From Thermococci archaeon (lineage in GTDB: Archaea > Methanobacteriota_B > Thermococci > Thermococcales > Thermococcaceae): a stretch of 12,351 nucleotides of DNA. A program made the position numbers and the translations under genes. The stretch covers positions 1 to 12,351 of the forward strand of contig QMUF01000038.1 in assembly GCA_003663525.1 (NCBI GenBank), given 5' to 3'. Below the pieces are notes generated by a model that was not told the DNA's origin, ran no database searches, and saw nothing but the letters and a program-made list of their open reading frames with translations. Below are positions 6,436-12,351 of the stretch, in pieces; the first letter of the stretch is position 1, and every line of letters starts with the position of its first letter.

Positions 6436-7191
6436 ATGTTAGCTAAAAGAATTATCGCTGCCTTGGACATAAAAGAGGGGAGAGTTGTAAAGGGGATAAA
6501 GTTTCAGAATATCAGAGACGCCGGAGACCCAATAGAGCTGGCAAAGCGCTATGAGGAGGAGGGAATAGACGAGATAGTTTTCCTTGACATTACTGCATCT
6601 TACGAAAAGAGGCAAATTCTCCTCGATTTGGTAAAGAGGATAGCCGAGGAGATTTACGTTCCTTTCACGGTTGGTGGGGGGATTAAGAGCATCGAGGAGA
6701 TTAGAGAGATAATAAAGAGCGGTGCCGATAAGGTTTTCCTCAACACGGCGGCTGTTGACAATCCAGTGCTTGTAAGTGAAGTAGCAAAAGTTGTTGGGAG
6801 TGCGAATTTAGTCATAGCAATTGATGCAAAGTGGAACGGCAAATTTTGGGAGGTTTATACGCATGGAGGAAGAAAAGCGAGAGGGATAAATGCAGTAGAG
6901 TGGGCTAAAGAGGTCGAGTGTTTGGGAGCGGGTGAGATTTTGCTCACTTCTATGGGCACGGACGGGACACAGGAAGGCTTTGACATCCCCCTAACTTAAG
7001 CAATAGTCGAAGCTGTTGACATTCCCGTCATTGCCTCTGGAGGTGCTGGAAGCCCGGAGCACTTCTATGATGCATTTGAAATTGGTGCAAGCGCAGCTTT
7101 AGCTGCATCAATCTTTCACTATGGGAAATACACCGTTAGGGAGCTTAAGGAGTATTTGGCGAGGAGGGGTATGAATGTCAGACTTGAATGA
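6436..7191 (+). pseudogene. hisF: Imidazole glycerol phosphate synthase cyclase, interrupted by an in-frame TAA
   Basis: HisF converts PRFAR and ammonia to imidazole-glycerol phosphate and AICAR. From ATG 6436 (AGGTGA at 6425-6430; an in-frame GTG at 6427 is less likely) the protein shows MLAKRIIAALDIKEGR with catalytic D11, TVGGGI (78-83), and VIAIDAKWNG with catalytic D130. At codon 188 (6997-6999) there is TAA, right after GFDIPLT, where the family usually has a residue such as Lys. The same frame then continues without a gap as [20 protein letters not shown] and on to TGA at 7189-7191, which is normal strands 7-8 and the phosphate-binding ASGGAG. Full length would be 251 residues. The truncated 187-residue product lacks the last quarter of the barrel and should be inactive. 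[10 protein letters not shown] (169-178) is also a little unusual, since position 174 is often Asp or Asn. A single AAA/AAG-to-TAA change or a sequencing error would explain it. Confidence 0.9.
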
Positions 7192-7807
7192 GCTTATAAA
7201 GCAAGTTGCCTGGAAGAAGAGCGAAATAGTTCCTGTTATTGTGCAGAGCGTTGATGGGGAAGTTTTGACTCTGGCTTATATGAATGAGGAAGCGCTGAGG
7301 AAGACTTTAGAGACAGGTTATGCACATTATTATTCAAGGAGTCAAAAGAGAATTAGAATGAAGGGAGAGGTTAGCGGGAACGTTCAAAAAGTTAAGGAAA
7401 TAAAGATAGACTGCGACAATGATGCCTTGCTTTTAATAGTTGAGCAAGTTGGTGTAGCCTGCCACACTGGCAATAGGAGCTGCTTTTACAGGAAATTAGG
7501 AGAACCAGAGAGGGAAGTTGGCGGGATTGACTATTCGTTGACAGTTTTGAGGGAGCTTGAGGAGGTCATAAAGCAACGGAAAGAAAATCCAAAAGAAGGC
7601 TCCTACACTTCAAAGCTTTTCAAAGAGGGGAAAGAGAAGATATACAAGAAATTTGGGGAAGAAGCAGTGGAAGTTTTGGTCGCTGAAGAAAGAGAGAGAA
7701 TAATCTACGAAACGGCTGATTTACTCTATCACCTCCTAGTTTTGCTCGCTTATAATGGGATAAGCTTGGGTGAAGTTATGAAGGAGCTTAGGAGGCGTAG
7801 AAGGTGA
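7175..7807 (+). CDS. hisI: Bifunctional PR-AMP cyclohydrolase / PR-ATP pyrophosphatase
   Basis: This two-domain enzyme (HisIE) does steps 2 and 3: hydrolysis of PR-ATP to PR-AMP, then opening of the adenine ring. The HisI part spans about 1-115, with SRSQ...MKGEVSGN (54-69), the magnesium-binding DCDNDALL (79-86; D79, D81, D83) and zinc cysteines C80, C96 and C103 in [10 protein letters not shown]. The position before the KGE is Met/Arg where a Trp is common. The HisE part, about 120-205, is helical with YTSKLF (144-149), [13 protein letters not shown] (158-170) and [13 protein letters not shown] (179-191). The ATG at 7175 follows GAGGAGGGG with good spacing and overlaps the end of the hisF frame by 17 bases, which itself argues that the region after the hisF stop is still hisF. 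It ends in GTGA, overlapping hisC. Confidence 0.95.
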   Translation: MSDLNELIKQVAWKKSEIVPVIVQSVDGEVLTLAYMNEEALRKTLETGYAHYYSRSQKRIRMKGEVSGNVQKVKEIKIDCDNDALLLIVEQVGVACHTGNRSCFYRKLGEPEREVGGIDYSLTVLRELEEVIKQRKENPKEGSYTSKLFKEGKEKIYKKFGEEAVEVLVAEERERIIYETADLLYHLLVLLAYNGISLGEVMKELRRRRR

Positions 7808-8808
7808 GAATTAGAGAGATAGTTAAAGCTTTCGAGTCCTATAAAGTTGTTGAAGGGAACTACAGAATTTGGCTCGATAAGAATGAGAATCCTTTTGATG
7901 TCCCGACAGAGATTAAGGAAGAGATCTTCGAAGAGCTTAAAAATGTCCCTTTCAACCGCTATCCACACATCACCGCTGATCCTTTAAGAGAGAGGATAGC
8001 CGAGTTTTTGGGGTTTGAAAAGGAAAACGTAATCGTTGGGAACGGGAGCGACGAACTGATAAGCCTACTTTTGAAGCTCTTCGAAGGTGACCACATAGTC
8101 ATAAGCTCCCCGACCTTTGGAATGTATGACTTCTTTGCAAAGCTTGAGGGAATTGATTTAGTTGATGTCCCATTGGATGAGCGCTTTAAGCTCCAGAACG
8201 TCGAGGACTACGCGGAAAATGCCAAGGCTATCTTTATCTGCTCTCCAAACAACCCCACAGGCAACACTCAAGAGGGGGAAAAGATAATAAGCGTCCTTGA
8301 AACCGGCGCTCCCGTGATCTTGGATGAAGCGTACATAGAGTTTGCAGAGGGCAGTAACGTTGATTTGATTAATGAGTATGATAATCTGATAGTTTTGAGG
8401 ACATTTTCAAAGGCTTTTGGATTAGCTGGAATTAGAGTTGGTTATGCTGTTGGGAGTGAGGAAATAATAAACTATCTTTTACGTATTAAGCCGCCTTTCA
8501 GCTTAAATGTCATTTCAATGAAGATAGCAGAGCTTATGCTTGACCATTATGATGTAATTAAACAAAACATCAATTACATAATTAAAGAGCGCGAGCGCAT
8601 CTATAAAGAATTCAAAGAGTACGCATATCCAAGCGAGGCAAACTTTCTGCTTATGCGCCTGAACGCCTATGAATTCCTTCTTGAGAGGGGCATTGTTGTG
8701 AGAAAGCTCGGCGGAAGGCTGGACGGCCACATAAGAGTTACCATCGGCAAAAAGGAGGAAAACGATGAGCTGATTAAAGCTTTGAAAGAATTCTTGGAGG
8801 TTAAATAA
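7804..8808 (+). CDS. hisC: Histidinol-phosphate aminotransferase
   Basis: HisC is a PLP enzyme moving an amino group from glutamate to imidazole-acetol phosphate. The 334 residues include GNGSDELI (79-86), [10 protein letters not shown] (102-111), SPNNPTGN (147-154), LDEAYIEF (173-180; D174 contacts the PLP ring nitrogen, Y177 its hydroxyl) and [16 protein letters not shown] (200-215), where K203 forms the Schiff base. Near the C-terminus GHIRVTIG carries the arginine that binds the substrate carboxylate. The start is GTG 7804 in a GTGA overlap with hisI. The last codons contain GGAGGT (8796-8801), the ribosome-binding site for the next gene, which begins in a TAATG overlap. Confidence 0.95.
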   Translation: MRIREIVKAFESYKVVEGNYRIWLDKNENPFDVPTEIKEEIFEELKNVPFNRYPHITADPLRERIAEFLGFEKENVIVGNGSDELISLLLKLFEGDHIVISSPTFGMYDFFAKLEGIDLVDVPLDERFKLQNVEDYAENAKAIFICSPNNPTGNTQEGEKIISVLETGAPVILDEAYIEFAEGSNVDLINEYDNLIVLRTFSKAFGLAGIRVGYAVGSEEIINYLLRIKPPFSLNVISMKIAELMLDHYDVIKQNINYIIKERERIYKEFKEYAYPSEANFLLMRLNAYEFLLERGIVVRKLGGRLDGHIRVTIGKKEENDELIKALKEFLEVK

Positions 8809-9548
8809 TGAAAAAACTAAAATGGTTAATCTTTGATGTTGACGGTGTTTTGATTAATGTTACTGAGAGCTATGACTTAGCGACAAAGCTCACGGTGGAG
8901 TATTTTCTAAAAAAGCTTGGCAAAAACATTGAAGTTGACTTAGAGTTAATAAGGGCATTAAGAAAAAAAGGCGCTTTTGGAGATGATTTTAAAGTTAGTG
9001 AAGCTTTAATGTCTGGTGCTTTAAATGGAAAGTTAAGTGATTTTGTTGAGAGCTTTCCAGAGGGAGAGGGGATTAAGTGGGTTAGAGAAAAATTTGGAAT
9101 TATTGTTAAGTCAGAAGAAATTGAGAGAGTTTTTAATACCTTTTATCTTGGTGAGTATTATAAAGAGAGACCTTTTGATTTTGATGGCCTATGGAAGAAA
9201 GAGAAACCGATAGTTAAGAAAAAGCTCCTAGAAAGAGCAAGTGAAAAGTTTAAGCTTGGTGTTATAACCGGAAGAAATAGACTTGAGCTTAAATTAGCCG
9301 AAGAACTCATTGGCTTCCACTTTGAAAGTGCGGTTACAAGAGAGCTTTATATTAAACCAGATCCAAAAGCTCTTTGGCATCTGGTTAGAGGAGAAAATGG
9401 AGCTTATATTGGTGATACGGTGAACGATGGCCTTTTGGTGGAGAACTACAAAAAAGAATACGGAAAGGATTTTGAGTTTATGATGATTGGCAGGGATGCC
9501 AAAGACGTGAATAATGCTATAGAAGGACTACTAGAGAAGCGGATGTGA
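8808..9548 (+). CDS. HAD-family phosphatase; candidate histidinol-phosphate phosphatase
   Basis: This is a haloacid-dehalogenase-type hydrolase of 246 residues. All four HAD motifs are visible: IFDVDGVL (8-15; nucleophile D10, acid/base D12), VITGR (152-156; T154), the Lys of YIKPDP (K183), and GDTVNDG (202-208; D203 and D207 for Mg). A helical cap fills roughly 20-145 after motif I (subfamily I layout). HAD proteins of this group occur beside or fused to his enzymes in some archaea and cyanobacteria. The usual HisB-N, PHP-type or HisN-type phosphatase is absent from this operon, so this gene is the natural candidate for histidinol-phosphate dephosphorylation. The evidence is positional plus family; the substrate is not proven. 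Its start overlaps the hisC stop by one base (TAATG). It is noticeably more AT-rich than hisC. Confidence 0.8.
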   Translation: MKKLKWLIFDVDGVLINVTESYDLATKLTVEYFLKKLGKNIEVDLELIRALRKKGAFGDDFKVSEALMSGALNGKLSDFVESFPEGEGIKWVREKFGIIVKSEEIERVFNTFYLGEYYKERPFDFDGLWKKEKPIVKKKLLERASEKFKLGVITGRNRLELKLAEELIGFHFESAVTRELYIKPDPKALWHLVRGENGAYIGDTVNDGLLVENYKKEYGKDFEFMMIGRDAKDVNNAIEGLLEKRM

Positions 9549-9640
9549 AGTGTTCTACCAATAGCTACAGTTCACTGATGTTTTTGCATAAATATCCTTG
9601 CATTTTTACTACGTGAAATTCTCATCCCTTAGAGTAGAGG

Positions 9641-9658
9641 AGAGCAGATTTTTTTTAA
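9641..9658 (+). terminator. Oligo-T terminator of the his operon
   Basis: About 100 bases after the phosphatase stop there is an uninterrupted run of eight T (9649-9656) after AGAGCAGA. No strong stem precedes it. Oligo-T tracts are the normal intrinsic signal for archaeal RNA polymerase, and no gene lies between the stop and this run. Confidence 0.5.
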
Positions 9659-9736
9659 CTTGCAATATTTAATAGTTTTAAAGAATTAGCACTCTATCAA
9701 GATCTCGCACTGACATTTCTATAATACTGTCAAAAA

Positions 9737-9753
9737 TTCAAAAGCATTTTGAA
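9737..9753. promoter_or_regulatory. 17-bp palindrome upstream of the proC TATA box
   Basis: TTCAAAA (9737-9743), spacer GCA, TTTTGAA (9747-9753): perfect 7-bp arms ending just before the TATA box. Its place over or next to the BRE suggests a regulator site, either blocking TFB or recruiting factors. It could also be chance in AT-rich DNA. Confidence 0.4.
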
Positions 9754-9754
9754 A

Positions 9755-9765
9755 AATATTATAAG
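9755..9765 (+). promoter_or_regulatory. TATA box of proC
   Basis: AATATTATAAG lies about 50 bases before the proC ATG. A start near 9787 would leave a leader of some 20 bases containing AGGTGA (9798-9803), six bases before the ATG at 9810. proC therefore has its own promoter and is not part of the his operon. Confidence 0.55.
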
Positions 9766-9809
9766 TTATGGAAAAATGCCACCATTAAGTTGATACTAGG
9801 TGATGAGTT

Positions 9810-10592
9810 ATGAGAATAGCAGTAATAGGTGCTGGAACAATAGGAAGTGCTGTTGCAAAGGCATTGGCTGAAGAGGGGTATGAAGTAGTAGTGACAAGGA
9901 GGAAGGTCGAGAAGGTGAAGTGGCTTGAGAGTTATGGAGTGGAGGTCTCGAATGATAATAAAGCCGCTGCTAAAAAAGCAGATATAATTATCCTCGCAGT
10001 AAAGCCAAACAAGGTCAAAAAAGTTCTTGAAGAAATAAATCCTACTGTTGAAGGGAAAATTCTCATTTCATTCGCCGCGGGGCTCTCACTAAACTTTCTA
10101 AAGAGACTAACAGGTGCAAAACTTGTTAGAGCAATGCCAAATATAGCAGTTCTTGTGAAAGAGTCTTTTACCGCGTATACAGCAAATGATTTAGATAGAA
10201 AAGAAATTGAACTTGTTGAGAAAATATTTGGTGCTTTTGGCAAGTGTGTTAGAGTTGACGAAGAATATATGGATGCCATAACCGGACTGAGCGGTTCTGG
10301 ACCTGCATATGCCTCAGTGTTCCTTGAGTCGTTGATATATGGGGGGCTAAAAGTAGGTCTCCCAAGAGACATTGCCCTCTTAGCAAGTGCACAGACGCTT
10401 CTAGGCACGGCAAAGCTTTTGCTTGAAACAAACCTCCACCCGGCTCAGATAAGAGATATGGTGATAACTCCAGGAGGGACTACAATAGATGGCATCTTTG
10501 AGCTTGAAGATAGCAGGTTTAGGACAGCAATAATGAAAGCCATAGATGCCGCGACAAAGAAGTCAAGACTTCTATCACTTGAGATCAAATAA
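9810..10592 (+). CDS. proC: Pyrroline-5-carboxylate reductase
   Basis: ProC reduces pyrroline-5-carboxylate to proline with NAD(P)H. The 260 residues show the N-terminal Rossmann motif GAGTIGSA (7-14), AVKP (63-66) and MPN (109-111), all typical of the family, then the dimerisation domain with TGLSGSGPAYASVF (158-171) and the signature VITPGGTTIDGIFELE (218-233). Length and motifs are normal. AGGTGA precedes the ATG. No proA or proB is in the window, so the source of pyrroline-5-carboxylate (glutamate or ornithine route) cannot be told from here. It ends only 10 bases from the stop of the convergent ubiD-like gene. Confidence 0.95.
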   Translation: MRIAVIGAGTIGSAVAKALAEEGYEVVVTRRKVEKVKWLESYGVEVSNDNKAAAKKADIIILAVKPNKVKKVLEEINPTVEGKILISFAAGLSLNFLKRLTGAKLVRAMPNIAVLVKESFTAYTANDLDRKEIELVEKIFGAFGKCVRVDEEYMDAITGLSGSGPAYASVFLESLIYGGLKVGLPRDIALLASAQTLLGTAKLLLETNLHPAQIRDMVITPGGTTIDGIFELEDSRFRTAIMKAIDAATKKSRLLSLEIK

Positions 10593-10602
10593 AGAGAGAA
10601 AG

Positions 10603-11871
10603 TTAAATTTTCGCCCTCTCAAACTTTTCCTTTCTATTCAAAGGTTTTGTAGCATCAATACCCCACTTGGTTGTAAACTTTCCCTCCCCCGAGGGATCGA
10701 GGGAAGACCCGCGAGTTTTTGGAATAATAATTAAGTCCTTATCAGCTTGGAATCTTGTAGCTATTGCCCACTCAACTTCCCTATCATCATAAATGTTAAT
10801 GTCTTCATCTACTACAACAACATGCTTTAAGCTTGGATGCCCAGTGAAAGCGGCCAAAATAGCGTTCTTCCCATCGCCCTCATGTTGTTTTGTGATGCTA
10901 ACCACTGCATGAAGCCACATACATCCCCCTTCTGTCAGGCGAACCCTATGTACTTTTGGAACCACCTGCTTGACGCTCTTGTATATCTGAGGTTCTTTAG
11001 GAAGGCCCATAAGCATGTAGTGTTCATAACCACTTGAAAAGAGGGCATGGAAGATTGGCCTATCAACATGATACATCTTTTCAAAAACAACAACTGGTTG
11101 CTCCCTTACGATATCATAAGTTCCAGTGATATCCACGAATGGGCCTTCTTTGTCAAGCTCCGGCAAAATTTTTGCCTCAAAGACAAACTCACTTTCAGCT
11201 GGTACAGGAATACCATTAACATCAACGACTTCCAAGGCCTTTCCAAAAGCCATCTCACTCATAGATGAAGCTATGTTGAGTTCACTCACTCCATAAGGTG
11301 GACTTGTACTGGCGGCGAGAAGTACATGTATGGGATTTCCAACAATTATTCTAACGTCAAGCTCTTCCCCGTGTTCTGTCTTTTCTTTCCACATTGCATA
11401 TAAGTGGCGGGGAACAAGTCTTACCGTTGCGCTTTTCTCATCTCTTACCATGGTTCTATGGTATGATAAGTTAACAAAATCATTATCATCTTTTGCTATG
11501 TATATAGCCGAAGTAAAATAAGGCCCTCCATCCTTCGGGAAATACTGGGGAATTGGAAGTTCTTTGAGAGAAAAGTCCCTTGTGGAATTCTCAAAGAATC
11601 CAGCTCCCCTTACACTTATGTATGGCTTTGGGCTATCCATTGCATTCATCATGAAATGGGTAATTTCTTCCTTTTTTATACCAAGATATTTAGCTATTCT
11701 CTCCCTCGTACTCCACACATTGCTCGTAACTTCCCAACCGTCCACATCCTTAAAAAGAATGGGCCTATCCTTGTACTGGAGAATATAATGACTTATCTCA
11801 AATTTCTTACTTACCGGCTCCTCAATAAGCATCACTTCATCTTGAAATTGAGTGAGTATCTCTCTAAGCAT
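10603..11871 (-). CDS. UbiD-family (prenylated-FMN) decarboxylase
   Basis: The 422 residues match the UbiD fold. The N-terminal region has [14 protein letters not shown] (51-64) and [19 protein letters not shown] (105-123), the archaeal version of the UbiD P-x-DGG segment. The prFMN-binding core includes [11 protein letters not shown] (134-144; R139 candidate catalytic Arg) and [13 protein letters not shown] (241-253). E242 and D247 fill the two acidic positions of the E(D)-R-E catalytic set, the second being Asp rather than Glu. In many archaea a UbiD homologue acts as anhydromevalonate-phosphate decarboxylase in the modified mevalonate route to isoprenoids; that is the leading guess, while a ubiquinone role is unlikely in this lineage. 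The function is inferred from family. Its start at 11871 has GGTGAT three bases upstream. It is convergent with proC. Confidence 0.85.
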   Translation of the reverse strand: MLREILTQFQDEVMLIEEPVSKKFEISHYILQYKDRPILFKDVDGWEVTSNVWSTRERIAKYLGIKKEEITHFMMNAMDSPKPYISVRGAGFFENSTRDFSLKELPIPQYFPKDGGPYFTSAIYIAKDDNDFVNLSYHRTMVRDEKSATVRLVPRHLYAMWKEKTEHGEELDVRIIVGNPIHVLLAASTSPPYGVSELNIASSMSEMAFGKALEVVDVNGIPVPAESEFVFEAKILPELDKEGPFVDITGTYDIVREQPVVVFEKMYHVDRPIFHALFSSGYEHYMLMGLPKEPQIYKSVKQVVPKVHRVRLTEGGCMWLHAVVSITKQHEGDGKNAILAAFTGHPSLKHVVVVDEDINIYDDREVEWAIATRFQADKDLIIIPKTRGSSLDPSGEGKFTTKWGIDATKPLNRKEKFERAKI

Positions 11872-11901
11872 GTTATCACCCTTTCAAAATTGACCCAGAC
11901 T

Positions 11902-11913
11902 TATGATAAACTT
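11902..11913 (-). promoter_or_regulatory. TATA-like element of the ubiD-family gene
   Basis: On the minus strand AGTTTATCATAA lies about 35 bases before the start codon, so a transcript would begin near 11882 with a leader of about 10 bases carrying GGTGAT (11875-11880). The match to consensus is moderate. The short stretch 11914-11966 shows nothing recognisable. Confidence 0.4.
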
Positions 11914-11966
11914 TTTGGAAACTTCCATTTATTCAGTATTTCCTATTGAATATTTTTCAGGTAGAT

Positions 11967-11978
11967 GGAGAAAAAGCT
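11967..11978. repeat. 12-bp direct repeat, left copy, flanking the tnpB relic
   Basis: GGAGAAAAAGCT occurs here and identically at 12220-12231, exactly bordering the 241-bp element at 11979-12219. The bases on either side of the two copies differ (T/G before, G/A after), so the repeat is exactly 12 bp. Confidence 0.8.
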
Positions 11979-11986
11979 GTGACCTA

Positions 11987-12006
11987 CCTCACCCTGAGGG
12001 GTGAGG
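11987..12006. repeat. Right-end hairpin of the IS605 relic
   Basis: CCTCACCC (11987-11994), loop TGAG, GGGTGAGG (11999-12006): a perfect 8-bp stem. Its flanks, CTAC before and CTTC after, are shared with the hairpin at 1484-1505. Confidence 0.8.
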
Positions 12007-12021
12007 CTTCGTGAGAGTTCA

Positions 12022-12132
12022 TCATTGCTTCACTCTCACTGGCCGGTTCACGCGACCACTACCGGCTATCGCCTTGATGGGCGAATCGCCGACTACCTTA
12101 TGCAAAATATTCAAAGCACCGTTCACATCACT
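12022..12132 (-). pseudogene. tnpB C-terminal fragment
   Basis: The minus strand reads SDVNGALNILHKVVGD (starting at 12132), then SPIKAIAGSGRVNRPVRVKQ and a TGA at 12022-12024. The DVNGALNIL block is the well-known C-terminal segment of TnpB nucleases, whose Asp belongs to the RuvC-like active site. Homology stops at about 12130; upstream there is an in-frame stop (TAA at 12160-12162) and no RuvC I or II motif or zinc-finger cysteines. Only about 36 of the usual ~400 residues remain. An ATG at 12133-12135 happens to precede the fragment. Confidence 0.8.
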
Positions 12133-12157
12133 CATTACATATACCAATAGTGAAAAC

Positions 12158-12167
12158 TTTTAAATCC
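12158..12167 (-). promoter_or_regulatory. Promoter-like sequence reading through the tnpB relic toward ubiD
   Basis: On the minus strand GGATTTAAAAG looks like a BRE/TATA box. A start about 27 bases downstream would fall at the ATG at 12135, and the transcript would cross both relic hairpins and continue into the ubiD-family gene. This is seen by position and motif only and may be chance. Confidence 0.3.
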
Positions 12168-12219
12168 TTCAATGTTATTTTAGAGTGCTCACATCCCTCC
12201 CTTAAGGGCGAGGTTTTCG

Positions 12220-12231
12220 GGAGAAAAAGCT
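12220..12231. repeat. 12-bp direct repeat, right copy
   Basis: Identical to 11967-11978 (GGAGAAAAAGCT). This copy runs straight into the TATA box of the gene at 12263, so it probably overlaps that gene's BRE. Confidence 0.8.
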
Positions 12232-12238
12232 ATAAAGG
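12231..12238 (+). promoter_or_regulatory. TATA box of the gene at 12263
   Basis: GCTATAAAGG gives a good archaeal TATA box; a start about 25 bases on falls near 12258. No Shine-Dalgarno sequence precedes the ATG at 12263, so the message is probably leaderless or nearly so. Confidence 0.5.
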
Positions 12239-12262
12239 AGAACTCCCAAAAGTCCTATTTGA

Positions 12263-12351
12263 ATGGCGATGAGGGTAGTTACATTGAGAATCCCAGACAA
12301 ATCAGCATTGGTTTATGTGGAAAAAGCTGATCCCAAAGTATACTTTATGAT
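12263..12351 (+). CDS. Start of an unrecognised protein (3' end outside window)
   Basis: An open frame begins at ATG 12263 (MAMRVVTLRIPDKSALVY...) and runs to the window edge, 29 codons. A second ATG at 12269 is an equally possible start. The visible part suggests beta strands (RVVTLRI, SALVYVE, KVYFM) and no signal peptide or known motif. The TATA box at the correct distance supports a real gene. I cannot assign a family from this length. Confidence 0.6.
   Translation, partial: MAMRVVTLRIPDKSALVYVEKADPKVYFM

Larger units (their letters stand above)
11979..12219 (-). mobile_element. Deleted IS200/IS605-type element with both end hairpins
   Basis: Read on the minus strand, the element has an upstream end with a CCTCGCCCTTAAGGGAGGG hairpin (12194-12212, one bulge), then the final codons of tnpB, then a downstream perfect 8-bp hairpin, CCTCACCC-loop-GGGTGAGG (11987-12006). 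These are the subterminal hairpins typical of the family. A second stem, GTGAGAG/CTCTCAC (12033-12039 with 12011-12017 on the + strand), spans the tnpB stop codon, where TnpB-associated guide RNAs normally have their scaffold. Almost all of tnpB has been lost by internal deletion, so the element cannot move by itself. Confidence 0.75.

Noticed and set aside
6997..6999. Recoding of the hisF stop as an extra amino acid
   Set aside because: The codon is TAA, not TAG (pyrrolysine) or TGA (selenocysteine), and no recoding structure is evident. A mutation or error is simpler.
9932..10408. 158-codon minus-strand ORF inside proC
   Set aside because: It is fully antisense to a well-supported proC, has Ser/Phe-rich shadow composition, and has no ribosome-binding site or promoter.
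12022..12135. A genuine 37-codon gene starting at ATG 12133-12135
   Set aside because: Its sequence is the C-terminal end of TnpB and it carries no complete domain, so it is called a fragment despite the promoter-like sequence upstream.
11987..12222. CRISPR repeats
   Set aside because: The hairpins differ from each other and there is no regular repeat-spacer spacing. They fit IS605 ends instead.
1..12351. tRNA or rRNA genes
   Set aside because: No cloverleaf with TTCRANNC and CCA-type ends or rRNA-like GC-rich block was seen in the intergenic regions; this was by eye only.

Overview
The window looks like chromosomal DNA from a hyperthermophilic euryarchaeon of the order Thermococcales (Thermococcus/Pyrococcus type). 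This rests on the archaeal promoter style (TATA boxes about 25 bases before inferred start sites, GGTGA-type ribosome-binding sites), the AGA/AGG- and ATA-rich codon use, the short HisG paired with HisZ, an archaeal-type UbiD protein, and relics of IS200/IS605 (TnpB) elements. The genus is inferred from these features; no search was run.

Layout. (1) 1-917: the C-terminal three quarters of serine hydroxymethyltransferase (glyA), cut by the window edge. (2) 918-1812: a decayed gene for a small membrane-anchored or secreted protein, broken by a frame change and apparently by a hairpin-bearing IS605-like relic, followed by a terminator-like hairpin. (3) 1771-9548: a histidine operon on the + strand. 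It has a TATA box with an overlapping inverted repeat, a 40-codon leader ORF containing three consecutive His codons, then hisZ-hisG-hisD-hisB-hisH-hisA-hisF-hisIE-hisC and a HAD phosphatase gene, nearly all overlapping or abutting. (4) 9549-10592: oligo-T terminator, a promoter with a 17-bp palindrome, and proC. (5) 10603-11871, - strand: a UbiD-family decarboxylase convergent with proC. (6) 11872-12351: the ubiD promoter, a 241-bp deleted IS200/IS605 element holding only the last ~36 codons of tnpB and flanked by a perfect 12-bp direct repeat, and the first 29 codons of an unrecognised + strand gene.

How the genes work together. HisZ and HisG begin the pathway from PRPP and ATP, HisIE does the next two steps, HisA isomerises the product, HisH and HisF make imidazole-glycerol phosphate plus AICAR, HisB dehydrates, HisC transaminates, a phosphatase (probably the terminal HAD protein) makes histidinol, and HisD oxidises it to histidine. 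All steps would be encoded here, but hisF carries an in-frame TAA at codon 188 with intact HisF coding on both sides. As read, imidazole-glycerol phosphate synthase is broken, by mutation or sequencing error.

The most unusual signals are the hisF stop, the His-codon leader ORF with competing RNA stems (an attenuation-like layout that would be unusual for an archaeon), the candidate operator palindromes before the his operon and proC, the composition break between hisG and hisD, and the tnpB relic with its direct repeats and a promoter-like sequence pointing into ubiD.
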